Origin: Buchnera aphidicola (Stegophylla sp.)
Lineage (GTDB): Bacteria; Pseudomonadota; Gammaproteobacteria; Enterobacterales; Enterobacteriaceae
DNA: 44,636 nt
Assembly: GCF_005080785.1 (NCBI RefSeq)
Contig: NZ_CP032998.1
Location: 1 to 44,636 of the forward strand
Direction: 5' to 3'
A program made the position numbers and the translations under genes. Below, in pieces: positions 15,031-24,393 of this stretch; positions within the stretch are counted from its first letter, which is position 1; the number at the start of each line of letters is the position of its first letter. The notes under the pieces were generated by a model. The model saw nothing but the letters and a program-made list of their open reading frames with translations, was not told where the DNA came from and did not search any database.

Positions 15031-15101
15031 TAAATATCAATAATGTATGTACTAACTATAATACAATAATAAATAAATAGTTAAATATATAAGTATAATA
15101 T

Positions 15102-16475
15102 ATGGTTTTTCATGATACTATAGTAGCACAATCTACGCCTTACGGACGATCTGGTGTAGGAATATTAAAGATATCAGGTTCAAAATCAAAAGATATTGCA
15201 TATAAAATATTAAAAAAAATACCTCGTGAAAGATACGCACAATATTTACCTTTTTTTGATGATACAAATACAATTATAGATAAAGGTATTGCACTATGGT
15301 TTTCTGCACCTAATTCGTATACAGGAGAAGACATATTAGAATTACAAGGACATGGTAATCCAATAATTTTAGAATTATTAATTAAAACAATTACCAATAT
15401 TGATCATGTACGATTAGCTAATCCAGGAGAATTTTCACAACGTGCTTTCTTAAATGGTAAAATAGATTTAATTCAAGCTGAATCTATTATGGATTTAATT
15501 CATGCTAATTCTGAAGCAAGTGTAAAATCTTCTTTAAGATCATTAGAAGGATTATTTTCAAAAAAAATTAATACATTAATACAAAATGTTACTAAATTAC
15601 GAGTTCTCATTGAAACAATAATTAATTTTCCCGAAAATAATATTTATATATCTGAAAAAAAAATTAATAAACAATTAAATAACATCGTAAAGTATATCAA
15701 TATTATTAACAATATCGCTTCTTCCGGAAATATTTTAAAAGAAGGTATAAAAATTGTTATTATTGGAGAACCTAATTCAGGAAAATCTAGTATATTTAAT
15801 GCATTATTACTAAATAATGTAGCAATAGTAACAGATATCAAAGGTACTACGCGTGATTTAATACATGAAAATATTGATATTGGCGGTATTCTTTTTCAAA
15901 TTACAGATACTGCAGGTATACGACCAACAAATAATAAAATAGAAATATTAGGTATTAATAAAACTTGGGAACAAATAAAATTATCTGACCATATTTTATA
16001 TGTTTTAGATAGCACAATTGATTTCGAAAAATCATATCAAAAATTTTTAAATCTTATTTCTAAATTTCCTAATAAAACCAGAATAACAATATTGTTTAAT
16101 AAAATAGATTTATTAAATAAAAAATTGTTTATGAAAAAACACTATCAAATTAAACAATCAAAAATTTATCTTTCTGCTAAAACTGGAGAAGGAATGGAAT
16201 TATTAAAACAACATCTGCAAGAACAAGCTATAGATCCAAATATTTATTATTATGCTGAACCAATATTTTCAGCACGATATCGTCATTTAAAAATTTTAAA
16301 AAAAATCAAAAAAAGAATTCAAAATTGTAAAATAACATGGAAACAATTGAATAATATTGAATTATTAGCAGATGATTTAAGAATAATCCAAAATTATTTT
16401 AACCAAATTACAGGTTGTGTAACATCAGAGAAAATTTTAAATTCCATTTTTTCAAATTTTTGTATTGGGAAATAA
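15102..16475 (+). CDS. mnmE: tRNA modification GTPase MnmE (TrmE/ThdF)
   Basis: GTPase partner of MnmG in U34 modification. 457 residues (E. coli 454). The N-terminal formyl-THF-binding domain starts TIVAQSTPYGRSGVGILKISG-like. The G domain has P-loop GEPNSGKSS at residues 222-230, GTTRD, DTAG and NKID. The C-terminus ends CIGK, containing the conserved cysteine motif. No clear ribosome-binding site precedes the ATG. mnmG is at 150-2039. Confidence 0.98.
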   Translation: MVFHDTIVAQSTPYGRSGVGILKISGSKSKDIAYKILKKIPRERYAQYLPFFDDTNTIIDKGIALWFSAPNSYTGEDILELQGHGNPIILELLIKTITNIDHVRLANPGEFSQRAFLNGKIDLIQAESIMDLIHANSEASVKSSLRSLEGLFSKKINTLIQNVTKLRVLIETIINFPENNIYISEKKINKQLNNIVKYINIINNIASSGNILKEGIKIVIIGEPNSGKSSIFNALLLNNVAIVTDIKGTTRDLIHENIDIGGILFQITDTAGIRPTNNKIEILGINKTWEQIKLSDHILYVLDSTIDFEKSYQKFLNLISKFPNKTRITILFNKIDLLNKKLFMKKHYQIKQSKIYLSAKTGEGMELLKQHLQEQAIDPNIYYYAEPIFSARYRHLKILKKIKKRIQNCKITWKQLNNIELLADDLRIIQNYFNQITGCVTSEKILNSIFSNFCIGK

Positions 16476-16504
16476 AATAAATTTATATTATATTAATATA
16501 TTTA

Positions 16505-16577
16505 TGCCCGAAGGCGGAATTGAACCACCGACACGGGGATTTTCAGTCCCCTGCTCTACCAACTGAGCTATTCGGGC
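16505..16577 (-). tRNA. tRNA-Phe (GAA)
   Basis: On the minus strand, a 73-base cloverleaf begins GCCCGAATAGCTCAG, with anticodon loop CTGAAAA (anticodon GAA), the TTCAATT T-loop and acceptor end TTCGGGC plus discriminator A. The arms pair cleanly. No CCA is encoded. Located after mnmE. Confidence 0.97.
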
Positions 16578-16703
16578 ACAGTATAAACTAAATTTAATTA
16601 AACCATTAAAATGAAAGTTATGTCAATAATTTTATTATCTTCATTTTTATTACTAATAAAAATTAAATTTATTTTATTTTTATTTGAAATGTATCATTGA
16701 CTA

Positions 16704-16732
16704 TTGAAAAAAAAAAAATATATATATATAAT
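16704..16732 (+). promoter_or_regulatory. promoter for groES-groEL
   Basis: TTGAAA at 16704-16709 and TATAAT at 16727-16732 are separated by exactly 17 bases, about 115 bases before groES. This fits a sigma70 promoter; the -35 core TTGAAA is also shared with the sigma32 consensus, although the CCCCAT-type -10 of the E. coli groE heat-shock promoter is not visible. RpoH is encoded in this window, so dual use is possible. Confidence 0.5.
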
Positions 16733-16847
16733 TATTAAAATATAATATATATCTGAAAATATTTTAATTTGTAAAGATTATTTAATAAATTTTATATAAA
16801 CAATCGGAACAATAAATTTTTAAAAGCAAATTTAGGAGTGTAATTTC

Positions 16848-17141
16848 ATGAAAATTCGTCCATTGCACGATCGAGTTCTTATTAAAAAACAAGAAGTTGA
16901 ATTAAAATCGGCTGGCGGTATTGTTCTAACTGGTTCTGCTGCAGGAAAATCAACTCGAGGAAAAATTATAGCAGTAGGTAATGGTCGTGTTTTAGATAAT
17001 GGAAAAATTAAAGCATTAGATGTAAAAATTGGTGATACTGTTATTTTCAATGAAGGGTACGGTGCTAAGACAGAAAAAATCAATAATGAAGAAGTATTAA
17101 TTTTATCTGAAAGTGACATTTTAGCAATTGTTGAAGAATAA
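16848..17141 (+). CDS. groES: co-chaperonin GroES
   Basis: Heptameric lid of the GroEL chamber. 97 residues, the E. coli length. It starts [18 protein letters not shown], and the mobile loop that docks on GroEL ([16 protein letters not shown]) is at about residues 20-34. A strong AGGAG ribosome-binding site precedes it. First gene of the groESL operon. Codon and residue use is visibly less AT-driven than neighbours, in keeping with strong expression and purifying selection in aphid symbionts. Confidence 0.98.
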   Translation: MKIRPLHDRVLIKKQEVELKSAGGIVLTGSAAGKSTRGKIIAVGNGRVLDNGKIKALDVKIGDTVIFNEGYGAKTEKINNEEVLILSESDILAIVEE

Positions 17142-17166
17142 AAATCTTTTAAAATAATAAACATAA

Positions 17167-18828
<1,662 letters not shown>

Positions 18829-18842
18829 TTATTTTATAATAA

Positions 18843-18924
18843 TATTCAATTGTTAATAATTACCCAAAAAATATTATATATTTATGTTTATATTAGGGTA
18901 ATTATTAAGATGTATAATTGAATA
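18843..18924. terminator. long interrupted hairpin between groEL and efp
   Basis: A 13-bp perfect stem pairs 18853-18865 (ttaataattaccc) with 18896-18908, and an outer 9-bp stem pairs 18843-18851 with 18916-18924. It begins 15 bases after the groEL stop and ends 11 bases before the efp start. It may end groESL transcripts or stabilise their 3' end; because it runs up to the efp start it could also limit efp translation. Confidence 0.6.
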
Positions 18925-18934
18925 AATATACATT

Positions 18935-19510
18935 ATGATAATACACTATAGTAATAATTTTAAATCTGGACTAAAAGTATTGTTTGACAAAAAACCATGT
19001 TGTATTGAATCAGTAGAATTTGTTAAACCTGGTAAAGGACAAGTATTTTATCGAGTAAAATTAAGAAAATTAATTACTAACCAATTGATAGAAAAAACAT
19101 TTAGATCAACTGATTTTTTATACAGTGCTAATATTATTGATACTAAATTAACATATATATACCATGATGATAATTTTTGGTATTTTATGAATGACAAAAA
19201 TTTTGATCAATTATCATTAGATAAAACAATTGTTAAAAATAAAAGTAAATGGTTAATAGAACAAAACCAATATACTATTACATTATGGAATGAACAACCT
19301 ATTTCAATTAGTATAAAAAATTTTGTTACATTACAAGTTAAACGTATTATTTCACAAAATAAATCAGATTATATGACAAATACCAAAAACTTTCAATTAT
19401 GTCAATTAAATACTGGAGCTATTATTAAAGTTCCATTATTTATTCAAGTGAAAGATATGATTAAAATTGATACTCGAACTGGCGAATACAATTCTAGAAT
19501 AAAAAAATAA
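18935..19510 (+). CDS. efp: translation elongation factor P
   Basis: Rescues ribosomes stalled at polyproline. 191 residues (E. coli 188). The N-terminus MIIHYSNNF keeps the E. coli numbering exactly, placing the lysine that is normally beta-lysylated at Lys34 in the loop KPGKGQ. The C-terminal OB domain has the signature VKDMIKIDTRTGEY. No good ribosome-binding site is visible, and the start lies directly behind the hairpin described above. Whether the modifying enzymes EpmA/EpmB exist cannot be told from this window. Confidence 0.97.
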   Translation: MIIHYSNNFKSGLKVLFDKKPCCIESVEFVKPGKGQVFYRVKLRKLITNQLIEKTFRSTDFLYSANIIDTKLTYIYHDDNFWYFMNDKNFDQLSLDKTIVKNKSKWLIEQNQYTITLWNEQPISISIKNFVTLQVKRIISQNKSDYMTNTKNFQLCQLNTGAIIKVPLFIQVKDMIKIDTRTGEYNSRIKK

Positions 19511-19549
19511 TTTTTATATTATACCAATTCATTATATTTATATTAACAA

Positions 19550-20281
19550 TTATGATATATTTTTTCGATAACTGTTCCATTTAAAATCTAACCATAAATT
19601 ATTTCCTAAACACATTCGATCCATCACTCTTTCTCCTAACACACGAATCATATCATAATAATTTAAATTAGATAACATCCCTGTAGGTTTTTTGGATGAA
19701 TATCTTCTATCCACAATTTGATGAATAATCATTCTTTCATATCGTGATTCTATTTGTATACCAATTTCATCAATAATTAATAAATCTCTAGTACTCAAAT
19801 AATATAATAAATTTTCTTCATTATCATTTACATTTAATTTTCGATTAAATGTTTTTTTAATATTAGACATTAAATCTGCTATAGTAATAATAAATACACT
19901 TTTTTTCTGATTAATCAAATAATTTGCAATAGCAGAAGCTAAATGATTTTTTCCAGTTCCCGGCCAACCTGAAAATACAAAATTATTTATATTGTTGTTA
20001 AATTCTTGAACATATTTTTTAGCAAGTGTTATAACTTTTTTATGACCTTCATGTTCAATGATATAATTGTCAAATGAACAATTTATGTATAATGCTTGAA
20101 TACCTGATTTTTTTAACATATTTTGTTTTTTAATTTTATTATTTTTTTTAATAATTGATTGACAAAATAGTTTTCCTTTTTTTTGATTCCATTTTAATAC
20201 ATCATAATCATTTTTAAATTTAGGTTGAATATTATTAGGAATAATTTTTTTTAATTTATTTAGAAATTTAATATTTTTCAT
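19550..20281 (-). CDS. dnaC: replicative helicase loader DnaC
   Basis: AAA+ ATPase that delivers the DnaB helicase to the origin or to PriA-restarted forks. 243 residues (E. coli 245). Walker A SGWPGTGKNHLASA starts near residue 103, Walker B is LLIIDEIG, and sensor/arginine-finger segments YERMIIHQIVDRRYSSKKPTG and LGERVMDRMCLGNN are clear. The N-terminal DnaB-binding domain is lysine-rich and drifted. dnaT is not adjacent as it is in E. coli. Its retention next to the apparent loss of dnaA is notable. Confidence 0.97.
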   Translation of the reverse strand: MKNIKFLNKLKKIIPNNIQPKFKNDYDVLKWNQKKGKLFCQSIIKKNNKIKKQNMLKKSGIQALYINCSFDNYIIEHEGHKKVITLAKKYVQEFNNNINNFVFSGWPGTGKNHLASAIANYLINQKKSVFIITIADLMSNIKKTFNRKLNVNDNEENLLYYLSTRDLLIIDEIGIQIESRYERMIIHQIVDRRYSSKKPTGMLSNLNYYDMIRVLGERVMDRMCLGNNLWLDFKWNSYRKNIS

Positions 20282-20362
20282 TTTTATTTTATAAAATATG
20301 ATTTTATTATAATAGTATATTTTATCGTATTTTAAAATATTTTATTTTATTTTTAATATTGA

Positions 20363-20926
20363 CTATACAATATTTTTATTAACAATATATAATTCATAAA
20401 TAATAGTTTTAGTATATTTTTGTTTCAATACAGACCAATTTTTTGGATATTGAATATTATTGTTTTGATATTTTAATCTTTCGATATATACATAGCCTGG
20501 ATTTTTAAAAATATTTTTTTTTTCTAATAAAAAAATTATTTTTTGTAATTGTTTTTGTTGATATGGCGGATCTAAAAAAACAATATCATATTTTAATCTA
20601 TTTTTTTTTAACCATATAAAAACATCTTGATATATAATATTTACATTACGAATTTTTAATCTTTGAATATTACTTTTTAAATTTTCAACAATTTTTTTAT
20701 TTACTTCTAAAAAAGTCACATATTTTGCATATCGTGATATAGATTCAATTCCTAATGCCCCACTCCCAGAAAAACAATCTAAACAATATGATTTTTTAAT
20801 TTTTGAAATTAACCAATTAAATAATGTTTCTCTTATACGATGTATAGTGGGTTTAAAATGTCTATGATTAATTGTTTTTATTATTTGGCCTTTAAGATAT
20901 CCAGAAATAATCCGAATTTTTTTCAT
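20363..20926 (-). CDS. rsmD: 16S rRNA (guanine966-N2)-methyltransferase RsmD
   Basis: SAM-dependent methyltransferase of 30S assembly intermediates. 187 residues (E. coli 198). The SAM motif I is LDCFSGSGALGIESISR, and the catalytic motif IV is FLDPPY, typical of N2/N6 base methyltransferases. N-terminal IRIISGYLKGQ and RIRETLFNWL are family signatures. Transcribed away from the long gap that precedes rpoH. Confidence 0.95.
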   Translation of the reverse strand: MKKIRIISGYLKGQIIKTINHRHFKPTIHRIRETLFNWLISKIKKSYCLDCFSGSGALGIESISRYAKYVTFLEVNKKIVENLKSNIQRLKIRNVNIIYQDVFIWLKKNRLKYDIVFLDPPYQQKQLQKIIFLLEKKNIFKNPGYVYIERLKYQNNNIQYPKNWSVLKQKYTKTIIYELYIVNKNIV

Positions 20927-21169
20927 ATCTAATTATTTATTTTATCTGTTATTGATTTAAATTATGATATTTATTATTCATATATTACATATAATAATAT
21001 TATTATTTTATATAATTTAAAAATTTATTTTTTATTTTTTTATAAAAATATGATCTTATGAATGTGTATATCACTATATAAAATATAAATTTCACATTAT
21101 TTATAAAAAATATACACAATACTATATTATTACATAATTAAATCAACTATATATGTTATGCTATATATT

Positions 21170-21490
21170 ATAATGTATTTTATATAAATCATATAATTTT
21201 AAATTTTCGATTTTATATATAGTTAAATATGATTCAATAAATCAATATATCATATGAATAATTTTGTGTTGATAAATACTACTGATAAAAATATGAATAT
21301 CCTATAACGTGTATCATGAATATACAAAATAACATAATATATTATATAATTTAATGATTAATAATGTATAAACAGCACATTATAATATTATGTATGCAAT
21401 CATGCACGTTATAGGATCAGTAGTATTAATATATATAACTAAAAAATCCAAAAAAAAACACAAAAAAGATAATTATCGTCATATATTGTA
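21170..21490 (+). repeat. diverged direct repeat, copy 1
   Basis: Aligns by eye with 21607-21925 at a nearly constant offset of 432-438 bases. Shared blocks in the same order are taatgtatt..catat, atatatcat.tgaataatttt, caaaataacataa.ata and cacgttatag.at.agtagtattaat, then aattatcgt. Overall identity is roughly two thirds. Neither copy has a reading frame. Confidence 0.7.
21275..21427. repeat. interrupted inverted repeat inside copy 1
   Basis: The right arm 21405-21427 is a continuous 23 bases. Its reverse complement occurs on the left as two perfect blocks: 21275-21286 (12 bases) and 21301-21311 (11 bases, cctataacgtg), separated by a 14-base insertion. The roughly 90 bases between the arms contain further partial palindromes. 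In copy 2 the right arm survives (from 21843) but the left arm is badly eroded. Confidence 0.75.
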
Positions 21491-21606
21491 GTTGTTGTAA
21501 CCATATCATCCTTGAGTATCATATTTCCAATACAATAATGCATAATATTATGTGTTAATACATCAATATTATTCATAATGAGATTATCCATGTTTTTCAT
21601 ATATCA

Positions 21607-21925
21607 TAATGTATTCCATATGAAATACAGATTTGATATATTAATTGCATATATAAGTAAATTTTATCCCATATAGATATATCATGTGAATAATTTTTTA
21701 TTAAAACATACGAATAATAAAAAATTTATATTCTTGAACATGTTCAAATTCGAATCAAAATAACATAACATATTTTATCACTTTCATAATAAAACAATGT
21801 ATAAAAATGTCAATATCATATAATATTATTTATCCAACTATTCACGTTATAGAATGAGTAGTATTAATAAAATATTTGGTCAAAATTATAAAACAACAAA
21901 CAATTATCGTAATCAATTATAAATG
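21607..21925 (+). repeat. diverged direct repeat, copy 2
   Basis: Second copy of the module at 21170-21490. Best preserved blocks are at 21677-21697, around 21755-21775 and at 21843-21868. It contains TTATCC motifs at 21664 and 21830, with a third at 21584 just upstream; these do not occur at the matching places of copy 1. Confidence 0.7.
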
Positions 21926-22418
21926 TTATAATATCAAAAAATATACAGAACAAATAAATATAAACAATTAAGAACTATAAATATTTATTTTATAATTATA
22001 TAAATGTTTGAAAATTAATTGATTAATAATATTAACAATATAATATTATACTAATATATAAAGTATGAACTGTAATAAATATTATCTATCTATACAAAAA
22101 AAATACTAAGATTATATAAAATTATTTATTATATTATATAATAAAAATAATTTATAAATATTTATTATTGACAATATTACAATATATAAAATAAAAATTT
22201 TAAAATATTTTTGATATCTTATTCATTTATATATTAATGAATATATTTAAACTAAAAATATACAATTTTATTGATTATATATTATAAATAATAATAATTT
22301 TGTGTTATACAACCTTATTAAAATATGAAACATTATATATATAAGCAATCAATATTCTATATATGTAATACTAAAATTATTATATAAGATACAATATGCA
22401 TTACATAATTATATTTAA

Positions 22419-23270
22419 ATGATAAAAAAAATACAATACTTATATGAAAAATCTTGTTCAAATTTGAAAATATATATTTTCACTGTTAAAATGTTAAAAA
22501 TATTATCTTCTTCAGAAGAACATTATTTAACAGAAAAATTATATTATTATGGTAATTTAATCTCAGCTAAAACTATAATTTTATCTAATTTACGATTGAT
22601 TATACATATTACAAAAAATTATTTAGGATATGGAATGACTCATTCCGATTTAATTCAATCAGGTAATTTTGGTTTAATAAAATCTATATTTCGATTTAAT
22701 CCAAATATTAATATACGTTTTATATCATTTGCATTATATTGGATAAAATCCGAAATTCATGAATACATATTAAGAAATTGGAGAATTGTTAAAATTGCAA
22801 CGACAAAATCACAAAGAAAAATATTCTTTAATTTAAAAAAAAATAAAAATACATTAAAGTGGTTGGACAAAAATGAAATTAAAGTATTTACTCAAATACT
22901 AGGAGTACATACACAAGACATAAAAGAAATGGAATCAAGAATATTGTCTCAAGATATTACTATTCATCCTTTTATTGAGTTAAAAAAAAAAAAAAAAAAT
23001 ATCATCAATAATTTAGTTCCATATTTAAATAATTTAAAATATGATATATCATATGTTATAAAACTAAATACAAATAAGAATATAAATTCAAAATATAAAT
23101 TAAATCATACAATATTAACATTAGATACACGAAGTCGTAATATTATTAATACAAGATGGATAATAGATCAAGAAAAGAAAATAACTTTAAAAAAAATAGC
23201 AAATAATTATGGTATCTCAGCAGAACGTGTTCGACAAATAGAAAGTAATGCAATAAAAAAAATGAAATAA
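22419..23270 (+). CDS. rpoH: heat-shock sigma factor RpoH (sigma32)
   Basis: Alternative sigma factor for chaperone genes. 283 residues (E. coli 284). Region 2 is well kept (DLIQSGNFGLIKSIFRFNP, RFISFALYWIKSEIHEYILRNWRIVKIATTKSQRK, split here: the last part leads into the RpoH box QRKIFFNLKKNK). Region 4.2 helix-turn-helix is ITLKKIANNYGISAERVRQIE. The linker between them is eroded and encodes five lysines from an uninterrupted 18-A run at 22982-22999. No clear ribosome-binding site. In E. coli it follows ftsYEX; all three are missing here. Confidence 0.96.
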   Translation: MIKKIQYLYEKSCSNLKIYIFTVKMLKILSSSEEHYLTEKLYYYGNLISAKTIILSNLRLIIHITKNYLGYGMTHSDLIQSGNFGLIKSIFRFNPNINIRFISFALYWIKSEIHEYILRNWRIVKIATTKSQRKIFFNLKKNKNTLKWLDKNEIKVFTQILGVHTQDIKEMESRILSQDITIHPFIELKKKKKNIINNLVPYLNNLKYDISYVIKLNTNKNINSKYKLNHTILTLDTRSRNIINTRWIIDQEKKITLKKIANNYGISAERVRQIESNAIKKMK

Positions 23271-24393
23271 TTATAGCAATTAAATGATAATAAAATAAAA
23301 AATTATTTATTAAATAATACTAAAAATATAATTTTAATGATAATTCATTCCATGCTATGTACATTAATTTTATTGTGTCAATTAATATATTTTTTAATAT
23401 AAATATTATTGTAAAGAAAAAAAATATAATAAATAGTATATTATTTTATTGAAACAAAATAATTTTATATAAATATTTATTTTTATATTTATTCGGTATA
23501 ACACATAATTTTGCTTGTATTCCATATTTTAATTTTTAGTTATCACGCTTTTTTTATATTTTAATTATTGAATAATTCATTTTTATAGTTTTTGAAATAT
23601 CTATATTTAATAATCACATTAAAATTAATGTCAAATATTATAAACTTTTTTAATATTATGACAATTCTTAAAAAGATTTTAAAAATAATTGTCATATGTC
23701 TTATTATGTATATTTGTAAAATATATTATTAATATTTTTTATTTTAAATGATCAAGAAAATTTTATTTTTATTTCTTAAATATATATGAAAATATAATTG
23801 ACGTAATTTTTAAATTAAATATATAAAAATAAATGCATTCATTTGTTATAATATGCCTTAAATAAAAATAAAATTAATTTTGATAACTGAATGTAATTTA
23901 AAAATACAAAATTATTTTAAATTTAAAATTTATTTTAATTTTTAACCATAATGGATGAAATTTTTATAATTCTCCATTATGCTATTAAATACAATGATGA
24001 TATTCAACATTAATGCTAATATTAATTGAATTTATACAAAAATATTTTAAAATCGTTTTATATATTTTAAAATATTTTATTTTTCGTATTGTGAATAAGA
24101 GATATAATCTTATATTGTTGTTTCACAAAAGTTTAAATTATTAATAAACAATTTCAATTCTAAATTTTTATGATGCATTAAATTCATGTGATAATACTTA
24201 TTTAATGAATATAATTATTATTCTGTTAATAAATAATATACAACCTTTATTTTTATGATAATGTATCAATTCTTCATGTTTAATTTCATCATAATATTTA
24301 TTCATAATAATAATGAACTATTTATTCTTGTAGATTATAATATAATTTATAAGTATATTAAATATAAGATTTTATTAAATATTTAGGTATGTT
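23271..24393. other. 1.1-kb apparently non-coding gap between rpoH and metE
   Basis: No reading frame of note. As I recall, glmS and glmU lie in this interval in larger Buchnera genomes; no trace is recognisable. Two hairpins stand out: 23657-23666 with 23697-23706 (10 bp, 30-base loop), and 23947-23955 with 23973-23981 (9 bp, arm cataatgga). The remainder is featureless AT-rich DNA that must include the metE promoter. Confidence 0.65.

Larger units (their letters stand above)
20927..22418. other. 1.5-kb apparently non-coding gap between rsmD and rpoH
   Basis: No open frame of significant length on either strand. In E. coli and in Buchnera as I recall it, ftsY (SRP receptor) lies at this place; no FtsY motif is detectable. 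The region holds a diverged direct duplication (21170-21490 and 21607-21925), an interrupted inverted repeat (21275-21427), a smaller 9-bp inverted repeat (21063-21071 with 21110-21118) and a 12-bp palindrome at 21541-21552. The rest, 21930-22418, is plain AT-rich sequence in which I see nothing. Confidence 0.75.

Noticed and set aside
15140..15397. 85-codon minus-strand frame inside mnmE, and another at 15644-15841
   Set aside because: Antisense to conserved mnmE domains; no independent support.
19709..19719. TATCCACAA, another DnaA-box-like match
   Set aside because: It lies inside the dnaC coding sequence and is explained by conserved codons.
20927..22418. Possible CRISPR array or tandem satellite in the rsmD-rpoH gap
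   Set aside because: Only two diverged units of about 320 bp are present; there is no short regular repeat-spacer pattern and no cas gene.
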